A program made the position numbers and the translations under genes. Under the pieces are notes generated by a model. It saw only the letters and a list, made by a program, of their open reading frames with translations, was not told the DNA's origin and did no database searches. A DNA stretch of 64,000 nt from Rhizobium sp. NFR07 (GTDB lineage: Bacteria; Pseudomonadota; Alphaproteobacteria; Rhizobiales; Rhizobiaceae): NCBI RefSeq assembly GCF_900111905.1, contig NZ_FOKM01000005.1, forward strand, positions 248,001 to 312,000, read 5' to 3'. Below, in pieces: positions 28,962-39,705 of the stretch; position 1 is the first letter of the stretch; each line of letters begins with the position of its first letter.

Positions 28962-29046
28962 TCATCCTCGGGCTAGTGCCGAGGATCTGCCAACCATCCT
29001 TCCCACTCGACGTGGTTAGATGCTCGGGGCAAGCCCGAGCATGACA
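28962..29046. repeat. RIME-like intergenic palindromic repeat, copy 1
   Basis: Two palindromes are joined by about 30 bases. The left one pairs TCATCCTCGG with CCGAGGATC around GGCTAGTG; the right one is GATGCTCGGG-GCAAG-CCCGAGCATGA. The same layout recurs at 39571 and 61808. It resembles rhizobial intergenic mosaic elements (RIME1), each about 100 bases with two hairpins. Confidence 0.75.
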
Positions 29047-29527
29047 ACGGAAATCTTCTTCGCTCCATCGATGCGTGGCTCACCCAGTGCGAGCTGATCA
29101 TGCCCGGGGACGAAATCCTGCTGCGCGGCAGAAAACATCATTGAAAATCAACACTTCAACCAGAATTTTACGCCGCGCCCATCCCGGCCCTTACCAGCCG
29201 AACTAATCTGATCCTGTCATTGGGCGGGGAACCGGGTCGCGAACCGGATCCGCAGGATCAACATCCGGTGCCCGATGATGGTTGAAAGGCGGGAGGATTT
29301 GGCCGTCAGGGCAGGATCCTCCACCGGAAACGGGATGCGTAATTTGGACCCTCCGCATCAACGACCGGAACGCCAATCGATCGGGCGGGCAGAATGCCTG
29401 ACACGAATACACAATGAACCACCGCACTGCCCGCCTCCCACCTGGCCGGCCGCAACGGGCTCTCCCCGTCGCGGACCCAAGTGATGCCTGTAAGACGGGA
29501 AAGGACGTGCCATGACGTAAAAAGCAA
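29047..29527. other. Gene-free spacer before the ndvB terminator
   Basis: About 480 bases without a supported gene between the convergent ndvA and ndvB. Short frames exist on both strands but none has a ribosome-binding site plus protein-like composition. The segment 29215-29350 is rich in GGATC-type short repeats and may be degraded repeat DNA. Confidence 0.45.
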
Positions 29528-29561
29528 TCGCCCCGAAAACCGGTTTTGGTTTTCGGGGCGA
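29528..29561 (-). terminator. Terminator after ndvB
   Basis: Perfect 13-base arms (29528-29540 and 29549-29561; core CGCCCCGAAAAC) with an 8-base loop, followed by T-rich sequence on either strand. It lies 27 bases past the ndvB stop. Confidence 0.9.
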
Positions 29562-29587
29562 CTTTTTGTTTGCGTCAGGCTGACAGA

Positions 29588-32500
29588 TTATTTCGACGAC
29601 AGCATGAAGCTGTTTTCGGCATCCGCCGCCTTGCCGTCCACGGTGACGGTACCGCCCTCGACCTTGATCGCATGGGCAACGCCATCGATCGTCAGTTCGG
29701 CCTCGAAGCCGTTCCAGCCCGTCGGCAGGACCGGGTCGACATGCAGGCGGTCGCCATTGCGCTTGATGCCGAGGATGCCCTCGACGGCCGCACGGTAGAG
29801 CCAGCCGGCGGAACCCGTGTACCAGGTCCAGCCGCCGCGGCTCTGGTAGTCGCCGGCGCCATAGACGTCGGCGGCAACCACGTAGGGCTCGACACGGTAG
29901 GTTTCGGCCGCATCCCTGGTCAGCGCATGGTTGATCGGGTTCAGGAGCTGGAAGCACTTCCAGGCATCGTCACCGCGCTTCAAGCCGGCCAGCGCCAGGA
30001 CGACCCAGATCGCCGCATGGGTATACTGGCCGCCGTTTTCGCGCACGCCCGGAGGATAGGCCTTGATATAGCCCGGATCCTTGCGGGTGTCCTGGAAGGG
30101 CGGCGTGAAGAGGCGGATGATGCCCGCTTCCTCGTCGACCAGCTTTTCCATGACGGCGTCCATGGCCTGGGCCGAACGCTCGGCATTGCCTTCGCCGGAG
30201 AGCACGCTCCACGACTGGCCGAGCGAATCGATGCGGCATTCGTCGCTCTTGGCCGAACCGAGCGGCGAACCGTCGTCGAAATAGCCGCGGCGATAGTAGG
30301 TGCCGTCCCAGCCGTCGGTTTCGAGCGCTTCCTTCAGCGTGTCGATATGCGCCTTCCAGCGATCGACGCGCTTGCCGTCGCCACGTTCTTCCGCGTAGGG
30401 CAGGAAGTTGCGCAGCGCAGCCGCCAGGAACCAGCCGAGCCAGACGCTCATGCCGCGACCGTTCATGCCGACACGGTTCATGCCGTCGTTCCAGTCCCCG
30501 CCGAGCATCAGCGGCAGGCCCATGTCGCCGGTGCGGGTGATCGCAAGATCGAGCGCCCGGGCGGCATGTTCGTAGAGGTCGCCGATCTCGTCGGTGACTT
30601 CCGGCTGGATGAAGGCGTCGTGCTTGTGCTTTTCGAGGATCGGGCCGTTGAGGAACGGCAGCTTCTCGTCGAGCAGCGTCTTGTCGCCGGTCACCGAGAC
30701 ATACTGGTGCATCGCATAGGCGAGCCAGACCACGTCGTCGGAGATCATCGTGCGCACGCCGGCACCCGTACCCGGCAGCCACCAGTGCATCACGTCGCCT
30801 TCCTTGAACTGACGCGACGCCGCATTGACGATCTGCTTGCGGGCGAGCGACGGTTCGTGGACGAGGAAGGCCAGCGTATCCTGCAGCTGGTCGCGGAAGC
30901 CGAACGCGCCGGAGGCCTGGTAGAAGGCCGTGCGCGCCATGATGCGGCAACCGAGTGCCTGGTAGGGCAGCCAGTGGTTGACCATGTTGTCGAGCGACTT
31001 GTCCGGCGTCGAGATCTTCAGGCGGCCGGTAAAGCCGGTCCAGAAGCCGCGATTTTCGGCAAGAATGCTGTCGAACGTGTCGCCCTTCAGCTGGGCAGCG
31101 AGAGCCTGCGCCTCCTCCTTCGTCTCGGCATCGCCGAGGAAGAAGGTGACTTCGGTTTCCTGGCCTGGCGCGAGCTCGACGTCATAGGCGAGTGCCGCGC
31201 AGGGATCGCCGTCGAGATCGAGCGAACCGCTGAGTGCCGAGCCGCTCATCACCGCTGCCGGCAGCTGGACCGAACCGAAGCGACCGAGGAATTCGCGACG
31301 GCTTGCGGTAAAGCCCGACGGGGTCTGCATCATGCCCATGACGGCGAAACGGCGGAAGTTGATGCTGAACGGATTGGTGGCGATCAGAGCCCCCGTCTCC
31401 TCGTCACGCGACGAGAGGATGAACGGCGCCGTCTTCGCCGCATTGGTGCCGAGCAGCCATTCGACATAACCGTAAAGCCGGAGCTTGCGGGTTTCCGAAC
31501 CGGTATTGCGCAGAACCATATGCGACAGCTTGGCCGCGCGGTTGCGGTCCACCGTCTGGGTCAGGGCCAGCTTCAGGCCGTCCTCTTCCGTCGAGAAGAC
31601 GGAATAGCCGAGACCGTGGCGGGCTTCGAACACCGTTTCCGGACGACGCGACAAGGCGGCGAACGGGGTGGCGACGGTGCCCTTGTCGAGATCGGCGACA
31701 TAGAAGCCTTCGCCCGGACGGTTGATCACGAGATCGTTCGTCCACGGCGTCAGCTGATAGTCGCGGGAGTTCACGGCCCAGGTAAAACCTGCGCCCTCGG
31801 CCGAGACATGGAAGCCGAACGTATCGTTGGAGATGACGTTGATCCACGGATGCGGCGTCGACTGCCCGCCATTGAGGCGCATGACATATTCGCTGCCGTC
31901 TTGCGAGAAACCGCCAAAGCCGTTCCAGAATTCGACGCCCGCCGGACCTTCTGCGATTTCGGCCTGCGGAGCGAAGATCTCGCCGTTCAGCAGAGGCCGG
32001 CGATCGGCCTCGATCTGCTGTTCCGTGGAAGGCGCAAAGATCGTGCTGGTGCGATTGAGCTGGTCGCTCATCTCCCCATTGCGGGCGTGCAGGACGACAC
32101 GCGACGCGGCAATGAGACCGTCCGCTCCGCCGCCTTCCAGAAGATCGCGACGCAGGGTGAAGACATGCTGGCGCCCGCCTTCCTGGCCCATGCGCGCAGA
32201 CATGTGCTCGATCGAGGTCTGCATGTCCTGCGCGTCTTCAGCCGATCGCTCGTTGAAGATCACGAGATCGGACACGACGCCGCGCGACCGTAGATATTGC
32301 TGCGCCAGGATCGCTTCCTTGGCGACGGGCAGGTCGCTTTCGTCGTTGATCCGCAGGGTGAAGATCGGCAGGTCGCCGGACACAGCCGACGGCCAGAGGC
32401 CCGACTGCTGCTGCATCCCGGCATGCAGCGTCTGCTGGTCGGCGCGAAGCTGCATATCGGGATAGACGAGATAGCGTGCGAGATGCTGGAACGCCGCTGC

Positions 32501-35500
32501 GTCCTGCGAGGTGACGCCGAGATGGCGCATCTGCATCTGCGTGCGGGTCCAGGCCTGGGTGAGCTCGCTCTGGAAGCTCTCGGCGTGGCGATAATGCTCG
32601 ATCGCCTTGTCGAGATCATCCCGCTTCGGTGCCGCGATGGTCCAGAAGATCACGCTGACCTTCTTGCCGGCCGGAACGCGCACGGTGCGGCGCAGCGACA
32701 GGATCGGGTCGAGCGTGAAGCCGTCGGTGTTGGAGAGCGTCGCACCCGGATCGAATGCGGCAGCCTCGCCGAGCGTGCGGCCACGGCCGAGGAACTTGCG
32801 GCGATCCGTCTCGTATTCGGTCGGACGCGAGGAACCGGCATTGTCGGCCGCCAGATGGGCGACCAGCAGGTCCGGTTCGCTCGGATCGCGCTTGTTGCGC
32901 CAGGCGCGGATCACGTCGCCGCGCTTGCCGATCTCGGTGCGGATGAACATCTTCGAAAAGACCGGATGGCCCTGGTCGCCGTCGTCGCCGGCCAGAACAG
33001 GCTCCATGTAGGAGGTCACTTCGATGAAGCGATCTTCCGTGCCCATGTTGAGCAGGGTGACGCGACGGCCCTCGGCATCGTGCTCGGTGCCGACGATGAC
33101 CTCGACCGTGCTGGTCAGTTCACCGACCGTCTTGTGGAACTCGGCCTTTTCGTCGCCGAACACCGCCTTGGTCTGTTCGCCTTCCGCACGGCGCGGTTCC
33201 GACGTGGTGGACCACCAGTCGTTGGTTGTCGTGTCGCGCAGGAAGATGAACTGGCCCCAGCGGTCCTCGGTCGGATCCGCCCTCCAGCGGGAGACCGACA
33301 GGTTGTTCCAGCGGGAGTAACCCGAACCGGTCGCCGTCAGCATCATCGAATAATGGCCGTTGGACAGCAGCACCAGCTCGCGGTCCTTGGTGGCCGGGTT
33401 GGTGATGGTGCGTATTTCCGGACGCAGCAGCTCGCCGCCGCCTGTACCCGGCTTCTCTTCGTGCTTGGCGCTCATCACCGGGATGTCGCGCGGCGCCTTT
33501 TCCTGCAGCAGCAGCTCCGCCGCCTCGATCACCGGATCGGCGTGGAAGAGTTCGCGCAACAGGCCGTTCAGGACGACGTTGGCGACGGCCGCGATCGACA
33601 TGCCATGGTGGTGGGCATAGTAGTTGTAGACCACTGCGCAACGCTTGCCTTCCGGCACGCGGGTCGGGGTGAAGTCGACCGCATCGTGGAAGCCGTAGAT
33701 GCCGAGCGCACCGAGATCGCGCAGTTCGGCGAGATTCTCGACGGCTGCGATCGGGTCGTACTGGCTGGCCAGGATCGACGCATAGGGCGCGATGACCGCG
33801 TTCTGGCCGAGACCGCGCTTGAGGCCCAGCGTCGGCACACCGAAGTTGGTGTACTGGTAGTGCATCTGATGGTCGAGCGCGTTGAACGCGGCTTCCGAAA
33901 TGCCCCATGGCGTACCGAGACGGCGGCCATGATTCATCTGTTCCTTGACGATCAGATTGTTGGTCTGGTTGAGGATACCGCCCTGGCGCTCCTGCATGAC
34001 GAGCGGCGGCATCAGGTATTCGAACATCGAGCCCGACCAGGAGACGAGCGCACCGCGCGCGCCGATCGGCACGACGTGACGGCCGAGCTTGTACCAGTGC
34101 TCGTTCGGCAGGTCGCCCTTGGCGATGCCGAACAGGCTGGTGAGACGCGCCTCCGAGGCGAGAAGGTCGTAGCAGGCCTCGTCCACCTCGTTGCTTTCCA
34201 CTCGGTAGCCGATCGACAGGAGACGACGGTCCTTGCGGAACAGGAACTTAAAGTCCATGGCGAGAGCGATCTTGCGCGCACGGTCGCGCAGCGACGCGAG
34301 ACGATCACGCAACTCTTCGACATTGGCGTTGTCGAACGTCGAGTCGGAGATATGCGCTTCGCAGACCGCGACCAGCGATGCGGACCACTTGATGACTTCC
34401 TCGCTCTGCGCCGACCGGACCTCGTGATCGAGGTTGGTGGCGAGCTTCTGGATGTCGCGGGCAAGAACCGACAGGTTGATGATGCGGATCGAGGCGAACT
34501 CATGCTCGCGCTTGACGGCGGCGAGCGCATTGGCAAAGCCGACGATCCGCTCTTCCAGGCGACGGCGCAGCGGACGCACGGTCTTGCGGTCGTCCGGCAG
34601 CGCCTTCAGCGTCTCGGCGAGAACGCCGGCGACGTCGCCGATGCCGTCGAGATTTCCCTGCAGATGCGCCGAGGGCGCCTCCGCCCAGATGCGGCAGGCG
34701 GACGAGATCGCGATCAGGTGACCGGCGAAGTTGCCGCTATCGACCGACGAGACGTAGCGCGGCATCAGCGGCTTCAGAGTGTCGGTGTGATACCAGTTGT
34801 ACATGTGGCCACGGAATTTATCCGCGCGCTCGACGGTCGCGATCGTCTGCTCCAGTCGCTCGATCGTGTCGGCAAAGCTGATCCAGCCGAAATGACGCGC
34901 CGAAATGGTCGACAGCAGGTAGACGCCGATATTGGTCGGCGACGTCCGCTTGGCGATCGAGGGGTTCGGCTTTTCCTGGTAGTTGTCCGGCGGCAGGTAA
35001 TTCTGTTCCGGCGTGACGAAGGTCTCGAAATAGCGCCAAGTGCGGCGCGCGATCTTGCGCAGCTCGACCGAGACGTTTTCCGGCACAAACAGCTTGTCTT
35101 CCGTCTCGGCGGACTGGCTGACATACCAGGCGACCAAAGGCGAGAAGATCCACAGAACCGCGAACGGAATGCCGACGAGGAAGGCGTTGTCGCCTGGGAT
35201 CGCGGCAAGCAGGATGCTGAGCACGGCGATTGCCGGCGCATGCCACATCGAACGGTAATATTCCGCCGGGCTGCCCTGCGCGCCCGACTGGATCGAGGCG
35301 GCGGTCTTCCATTCCAGCATCAGCTTGCGGGAAACGAGCAGGCGGTAGAGCGAACGGGCGATCGCATCCGTCATGATGCAGGCGGAATCGGCGATGAAGA
35401 CGATTCGCAGTGCGACCTGCGCATTCGTCGAACGCACATCCGTCCAGACCGAATAGAAATGCGCTTTGGCGACGTTATCGCTCGAACGCGGTAGCAGGTT

Positions 35501-38047
35501 GGTCAGCAGCGAGATGGTCGGCGCGACGAAGAGCGAGAAGATCAGGAGGATCTGCCAGATCAGCGCGCCAAGCGGGTCCATGAAGTACCAGCCGAGAACC
35601 GATGCGAAGAACCAGGCGATCGGGGTGAGCGACCGGCGCAGGTTGTCCAGCATCTTCCAGCGGCCGAGCGCGGTCACGCCACGCTTCGCCTCGAGGATGT
35701 AGGGTAGGAGCTGCCAGTCGCCACGGGCCCAGCGATGCTGGCGCGACACTTCGACTTCGTAGCGGGTCGGGAAATCCTCGACCAGTTCGACGTCGGTCAC
35801 AAGCGCGCAGCGGGCGAACGAGCCTTCGAGAAGGTCGTGGGAGAGAACCGCATTCTCTTCGATCCGGCCCTTGAGCGAGGTCTCGAAGGCGTCGACGTGA
35901 TAGAGGCCCTTGCCGGTGAACGAGCCTTCGGCGGTCAGGTCCTGGTAGACGTCGGAGACGGCGAAGACGTAAGGGTCCAGACCGCGGCCGACCGAGAAGA
36001 CGCGCTGGAAGACCGAGGCTTCCGTGCCCGTCGTCAGCGACGGGGTGACGCGCGGCTGCATCAGGCCGTAGCCCTTGATCACCTGGTTGGTAACCGGATC
36101 GAGCACCGGGCGGTTGATCGGATGGTGCATCTTGCCGACGAGCTTGGTCACCGCATCGCGGATCAGGCGGGTGTCGGCGTCGAGCGTCATGACGTACTGG
36201 ACGTTTTCCGGCACCATGTTGGCGCCCTGCAGGTAGGTCGTGTCGCGGTCGCCGCGCAGCAGCAGGTTCAGCTCATGCAGCTTGCCGCGCTTGCGCTCCC
36301 AGCCCATCCATACGCCTTCGTTCGGATTGAACAGGCGGCGGCGGTGCAGCAGGTAGAAGCGGTTCCCGCCTTCTTCCTGGTAGCGGGCATTGAGCACCTC
36401 GATCTCGCGCTTGGCATATTCGAGGATTTCGAGGTCGGCCTCGTTCTGCTCGGTCTTGCTGTCGCGCCAGTCGGAAAGCAGCGAGAAATAGATCTCGCCG
36501 TTCGGGTTGGCGAGATAGTGGACCTCGAGATTGCGGATGAGCTCATCCACCGTATCGCGGTCGGAAATCAGGCAGGGTACGACGACAAGCGTGCGCGCCT
36601 CTTCCGGAATGCCTTCCTTGTATTCGTAGCCGACCAGCCGTGCCGGTTTGACGAAATAGGTAACGACCGTGTTGAACAGGCCGGTAGCGCCCTCCGACGC
36701 CGGCAGCGCCAGCATGACGAGCAGGAAGAATACGACGACCAGCGGAATGGCGGCCTGGACGAGGAAATAACCGGCAATCGCCATGGCGAGTACGGTGAGA
36801 AACAGCACCGGTCCGGCGATCGCGAACCAGTTGAGGCGACGATAGGCGCGCACGGCGCGCTGAAGGATCGGCGGCTTGTAACCGACGGCCGCTTCCAGTT
36901 CCTTGCGATGACGCCCGACGATGAAGGCGGCCACATTGGTCTCGCGCACGTCCGGGTTTGCGGCAGCGGCATCCGTTGCCAGCTTGATTGCGGCCTGGGT
37001 GACTTCCGCTTCGCTACGCTTGGACAGGCGGGCAAGCTTTTCGATGCGGTTGCGATAGGCATTGCGCGAACCGAAATCGAGCGCTTCGTAATCCGTATGC
37101 TCGCGGAACAGCTTGTCGATCTGCGAGACGTCCTCGAACCAGACGCTCCATTCGGTATCGACGATGAGGCGAAGGCTCTTGATGATATTGCCCATCGTCA
37201 CGTTGCCGGACGAAAGGCGGCTCTGCTCGGCCTGGGTAACCGTCTCGGCATCGGTGCCGGCGGCGGCTAGGCGCTGTTCCAGCCACGAAGTCGCAAAGCC
37301 CGATGCCTGCGAGGCATTGCGCAGGCGATAGAGGAACTGCGCCGCGAACGTGTTGTCGCGCGCCAAGCTCTCGACGCCGGCCAGAACCTTGGCGCTTTCG
37401 GCCTCGTCGTTCAGACGGATGATCTCATCGGCCGTGTCGTTGGCGGCCTTGCGCATGTTGCGCGAGCGATCGACGCGGGTGGCGATGCGGCGCAGGTTCT
37501 CGATCAGCACGAAGCGGATGAAGGACGGCAGGGCCCAGATCTCGCCGATCTCAAGAGGCTCGTTCTCCTGGAAGCCCTCGACCATGGCCGCCAGCGTCTC
37601 GCGGTTCACGCCGCTATGGGTATGGGCGACATAAAGCCAAGCAAGCGCCAGAACGCGCGGGATCTTCTGCCCTCCGACCACGCGGGTCGGCAGCTGCTTG
37701 AAGAATTTCTTCGGGAAGTCGCGGCGGACTTCCTGGATCGCCTCTTCGACGATGTAGTAGTTGTCGAGCAGCCATTCGGCCGCCGGCGTGATCGAGGCTC
37801 CGGCATCGACATCCAGGGCGGCCGCCCGGTACACGCGAAGGATTTCCTTCTCGTTGTCCGAATGCTGCTGGAAAAACTCGAAGGACATGAAGCCCGGGAG
37901 CTCGGTGATCGCCTCGCGACCCAGCTGCTCGCCGTGATCCCTGAGGTCTTCTATCGTAAGATATGTCGCACGGATCGAATCGTTGTGATCGACCTGTTTG
38001 ACATCTGTTTCTCGCGAGGAGACTGACTTCGGATTTTCAAGGGACAT
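29588..38047 (-). CDS. ndvB: Cyclic beta-1,2-glucan synthase NdvB/ChvB
   Basis: This 2819-residue inner-membrane enzyme initiates, elongates, trims and cyclises periplasmic beta-1,2-glucan from UDP-glucose; the length agrees with S. meliloti NdvB (about 2830). Hydrophobic clusters lie at about 405-450 (WFAIAGPVLFLTVLAMAIAG), 800-850, 880 and 930-970. Between the first two lies the GT84 glycosyltransferase domain with DxD in MTLDADTRL at about residue 620. The C-terminal half holds glycoside phosphorylase-type (GH94) modules, with GGDWNDGMN near 2520 and the acid/base-type context TYRVEPYVVAADVY near the end. ATG 38047 (MSLENPKSV) was chosen over an upstream frame; AGAAG lies before it. Needed for osmotic adaptation, attachment and nodulation or virulence in relatives. 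Confidence 0.96.
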   Translation of the reverse strand: MSLENPKSVSSRETDVKQVDHNDSIRATYLTIEDLRDHGEQLGREAITELPGFMSFEFFQQHSDNEKEILRVYRAAALDVDAGASITPAAEWLLDNYYIVEEAIQEVRRDFPKKFFKQLPTRVVGGQKIPRVLALAWLYVAHTHSGVNRETLAAMVEGFQENEPLEIGEIWALPSFIRFVLIENLRRIATRVDRSRNMRKAANDTADEIIRLNDEAESAKVLAGVESLARDNTFAAQFLYRLRNASQASGFATSWLEQRLAAAGTDAETVTQAEQSRLSSGNVTMGNIIKSLRLIVDTEWSVWFEDVSQIDKLFREHTDYEALDFGSRNAYRNRIEKLARLSKRSEAEVTQAAIKLATDAAAANPDVRETNVAAFIVGRHRKELEAAVGYKPPILQRAVRAYRRLNWFAIAGPVLFLTVLAMAIAGYFLVQAAIPLVVVFFLLVMLALPASEGATGLFNTVVTYFVKPARLVGYEYKEGIPEEARTLVVVPCLISDRDTVDELIRNLEVHYLANPNGEIYFSLLSDWRDSKTEQNEADLEILEYAKREIEVLNARYQEEGGNRFYLLHRRRLFNPNEGVWMGWERKRGKLHELNLLLRGDRDTTYLQGANMVPENVQYVMTLDADTRLIRDAVTKLVGKMHHPINRPVLDPVTNQVIKGYGLMQPRVTPSLTTGTEASVFQRVFSVGRGLDPYVFAVSDVYQDLTAEGSFTGKGLYHVDAFETSLKGRIEENAVLSHDLLEGSFARCALVTDVELVEDFPTRYEVEVSRQHRWARGDWQLLPYILEAKRGVTALGRWKMLDNLRRSLTPIAWFFASVLGWYFMDPLGALIWQILLIFSLFVAPTISLLTNLLPRSSDNVAKAHFYSVWTDVRSTNAQVALRIVFIADSACIMTDAIARSLYRLLVSRKLMLEWKTAASIQSGAQGSPAEYYRSMWHAPAIAVLSILLAAIPGDNAFLVGIPFAVLWIFSPLVAWYVSQSAETEDKLFVPENVSVELRKIARRTWRYFETFVTPEQNYLPPDNYQEKPNPSIAKRTSPTNIGVYLLSTISARHFGWISFADTIERLEQTIATVERADKFRGHMYNWYHTDTLKPLMPRYVSSVDSGNFAGHLIAISSACRIWAEAPSAHLQGNLDGIGDVAGVLAETLKALPDDRKTVRPLRRRLEERIVGFANALAAVKREHEFASIRIINLSVLARDIQKLATNLDHEVRSAQSEEVIKWSASLVAVCEAHISDSTFDNANVEELRDRLASLRDRARKIALAMDFKFLFRKDRRLLSIGYRVESNEVDEACYDLLASEARLTSLFGIAKGDLPNEHWYKLGRHVVPIGARGALVSWSGSMFEYLMPPLVMQERQGGILNQTNNLIVKEQMNHGRRLGTPWGISEAAFNALDHQMHYQYTNFGVPTLGLKRGLGQNAVIAPYASILASQYDPIAAVENLAELRDLGALGIYGFHDAVDFTPTRVPEGKRCAVVYNYYAHHHGMSIAAVANVVLNGLLRELFHADPVIEAAELLLQEKAPRDIPVMSAKHEEKPGTGGGELLRPEIRTITNPATKDRELVLLSNGHYSMMLTATGSGYSRWNNLSVSRWRADPTEDRWGQFIFLRDTTTNDWWSTTSEPRRAEGEQTKAVFGDEKAEFHKTVGELTSTVEVIVGTEHDAEGRRVTLLNMGTEDRFIEVTSYMEPVLAGDDGDQGHPVFSKMFIRTEIGKRGDVIRAWRNKRDPSEPDLLVAHLAADNAGSSRPTEYETDRRKFLGRGRTLGEAAAFDPGATLSNTDGFTLDPILSLRRTVRVPAGKKVSVIFWTIAAPKRDDLDKAIEHYRHAESFQSELTQAWTRTQMQMRHLGVTSQDAAAFQHLARYLVYPDMQLRADQQTLHAGMQQQSGLWPSAVSGDLPIFTLRINDESDLPVAKEAILAQQYLRSRGVVSDLVIFNERSAEDAQDMQTSIEHMSARMGQEGGRQHVFTLRRDLLEGGGADGLIAASRVVLHARNGEMSDQLNRTSTIFAPSTEQQIEADRRPLLNGEIFAPQAEIAEGPAGVEFWNGFGGFSQDGSEYVMRLNGGQSTPHPWINVISNDTFGFHVSAEGAGFTWAVNSRDYQLTPWTNDLVINRPGEGFYVADLDKGTVATPFAALSRRPETVFEARHGLGYSVFSTEEDGLKLALTQTVDRNRAAKLSHMVLRNTGSETRKLRLYGYVEWLLGTNAAKTAPFILSSRDEETGALIATNPFSINFRRFAVMGMMQTPSGFTASRREFLGRFGSVQLPAAVMSGSALSGSLDLDGDPCAALAYDVELAPGQETEVTFFLGDAETKEEAQALAAQLKGDTFDSILAENRGFWTGFTGRLKISTPDKSLDNMVNHWLPYQALGCRIMARTAFYQASGAFGFRDQLQDTLAFLVHEPSLARKQIVNAASRQFKEGDVMHWWLPGTGAGVRTMISDDVVWLAYAMHQYVSVTGDKTLLDEKLPFLNGPILEKHKHDAFIQPEVTDEIGDLYEHAARALDLAITRTGDMGLPLMLGGDWNDGMNRVGMNGRGMSVWLGWFLAAALRNFLPYAEERGDGKRVDRWKAHIDTLKEALETDGWDGTYYRRGYFDDGSPLGSAKSDECRIDSLGQSWSVLSGEGNAERSAQAMDAVMEKLVDEEAGIIRLFTPPFQDTRKDPGYIKAYPPGVRENGGQYTHAAIWVVLALAGLKRGDDAWKCFQLLNPINHALTRDAAETYRVEPYVVAADVYGAGDYQSRGGWTWYTGSAGWLYRAAVEGILGIKRNGDRLHVDPVLPTGWNGFEAELTIDGVAHAIKVEGGTVTVDGKAADAENSFMLSSK

Positions 38048-38394
38048 GGATACGCTTCTGAATGAAAATTCGGGGTTTATGGGCCAAATTGCTCGGCCTA
38101 CGCCGGACACCGCGTTATCGTTCGGGAAACGACGACCGCATCCGGTGCAATCCGCGCTAGGAGATAGAGGCCGGCTTCAATAATGCAAACGAAACACATG
38201 AACTATCGCCAGCTGCAAATCGGATTGACACATTCTAAGCCTCTATCGCCCGCAGCCTGAATAAAGGCTGAACGGCTTCAAATCTTTGATTTCGATGAAA
38301 AACGATGGTCCGGGCAAGGCCGTGTTGGCGCAGGCGGCGCGGGCTGGTATATCGACCTCGATCCGATCCCCCGGCATATCGAGAGGCAGGCCAG
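38048..38394. other. Divergent promoter region, ndvB / M20 amidohydrolase
   Basis: A 347-base spacer with no supported gene. It should contain the ndvB promoter (minus strand) and the hydrolase promoter (plus strand). I could not identify clear -35/-10 boxes and saw no EcfG-type motif. Confidence 0.45.
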
Positions 38395-39558
38395 ATGACG
38401 ATGCGATTTTCCAATGACATGGCAGACGTCGTCGCCATTCGTCGGCACCTGCACGAAAACCCGGAAATCGGCCTTTCGGAATTCAAGACGTCCGACTTCG
38501 TTGCCGCCCGGCTGGAAGAACTCGGCTACGAGGTGACCCGTGGGCTGGCGAAGACCGGCATCGTCGCGACGCTGCGCAACGGCACCGGCACCCGCTCGAT
38601 CGGCATCCGCGCCGATATCGACGCATTACCGATCACCGAGGAGACCGGCGCGGACTATGCCAGCAGGAACAAGGGCGTCATGCATGCCTGCGGCCATGAC
38701 GGACACACCGCCATGCTGCTCGGTGCGGCGAAGATTCTGGCCGAACGGAAAAATTTCGACGGCACGATCCACTTGATCTTCCAGCCGGCGGAAGAGAATT
38801 TCGGCGGCGCCAAGATCATGATCGACGAGGGCCTGTTCGACAGGTTCCCCTGCGACGCCGTCTTCGGCATGCACAACGATCCGGGGCTTCCCTTCGGCAA
38901 GGTCTATGTGAAGGACGGCCCGATCATGGCCGCGGTCGACGAATGCCGCCTGATCGTCAACGGCCTTGGCGGCCACGGTGCCGAACCGCAGGCGGCCAGG
39001 GACCCGATCGTGGCCGGCGCCAGCATCATCATGGCGCTGCAGACGGTCGTTTCGCGCAATCTCCATCCGCTCGACCAGGCGGTGGTGACCGTCGGCGCCT
39101 TCAATGCCGGCATTGCCAGCAACGTCATTCCCGAGCGGGCGGAAATGGCGATCACCATCCGCTCCTTCGACCCGAAGGTCCGCGACATGCTGGAAGAGCG
39201 CATCCGCGCCATCGCGGAAGGCCAGGCGGCAAGCTATGGTATGTCAGTGACCGTGAACTACGACCGCGGCTATGAGGCGACCGTCAACCACACGGCCGAA
39301 ACCGATTTCGTCCGTGATCTGGCAAAAAAGGTCGTCGGCGAGCAGAATGTCGCCGAGATCGAGCGGCCGATGATGGGCGCCGAGGACTTTGCCTATATGC
39401 TGGTCGAACGCCCCGGAAGCTACTTCTTCCTCGGCACCGCCAAGACCGACAACGACCCGTCGCTGCACCACCCCCGCTTCGACTTCAACGACGACATCAT
39501 CCCGACCGGGGTCAATCTGTGGGTGGAGCTGGCGGAAGCCTATCTGCCGACGAAGTGA
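38395..39558 (+). CDS. M20 family amidohydrolase (hippurate hydrolase-like)
   Basis: The 387-residue metallo-hydrolase has the M20D signature: HACGHDGHTAM with metal-binding His97/Cys99-type positions, IRADIDALPI, FQPAEEN with the catalytic Glu pair, and the dimerisation-domain motif NGLGGHGAEPQAARDPIVAG. The C-terminal metal-site segment is MGAEDFAYML. Members cleave N-acyl amino acids such as hippurate or indole-acetyl-amino acids. The ATG at 38395 was chosen since GAGAGGCAGG lies at suitable distance. It is monocistronic and followed by a RIME-like repeat. Confidence 0.9.
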   Translation: MTMRFSNDMADVVAIRRHLHENPEIGLSEFKTSDFVAARLEELGYEVTRGLAKTGIVATLRNGTGTRSIGIRADIDALPITEETGADYASRNKGVMHACGHDGHTAMLLGAAKILAERKNFDGTIHLIFQPAEENFGGAKIMIDEGLFDRFPCDAVFGMHNDPGLPFGKVYVKDGPIMAAVDECRLIVNGLGGHGAEPQAARDPIVAGASIIMALQTVVSRNLHPLDQAVVTVGAFNAGIASNVIPERAEMAITIRSFDPKVRDMLEERIRAIAEGQAASYGMSVTVNYDRGYEATVNHTAETDFVRDLAKKVVGEQNVAEIERPMMGAEDFAYMLVERPGSYFFLGTAKTDNDPSLHHPRFDFNDDIIPTGVNLWVELAEAYLPTK

Positions 39559-39570
39559 GCTTCCTCCGTC

Positions 39571-39673
39571 GTCATGCTCGGCCTTGTGCCGAGCATCCAC
39601 TGAACTCGCATCTTGCTCGAAGTGGCTGGATCCTTGGGACACCCTCGGGTTTAACCCGAGGGTGAGGATGACG
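39571..39673. repeat. RIME-like intergenic palindromic repeat, copy 2
   Basis: Left palindrome GTCATGCTCGGCC-TTGT-GCCGAGCATCC and right palindrome CACCCTCGGGTT-TAACCCGAGGGTG, ending in GAGGATGACGG, with about 45 bases between. Same architecture as the copies at 28962 and 61808; it follows the M20 amidohydrolase stop by 12 bases and may also terminate transcription. Confidence 0.78.
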
Positions 39674-39705
39674 GAAAGCTACGAGAGCAACGCATCATCG
39701 CATAA

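Noticed and set aside
29203..29484. Short frames of about 70 codons on both strands between ndvA and ndvB
   Set aside because: Start contexts are poor, composition is not protein-like, and they lie between terminators of convergent genes.
29546..37270. Very long plus-strand open frames (about 915, 1065 and 511 codons) opposite ndvB
   Set aside because: They are antisense shadows of a highly GC-biased real gene. Their translations are Arg/Asp/Glu/Val-rich without domain structure, and ndvB is unmistakable on the minus strand.
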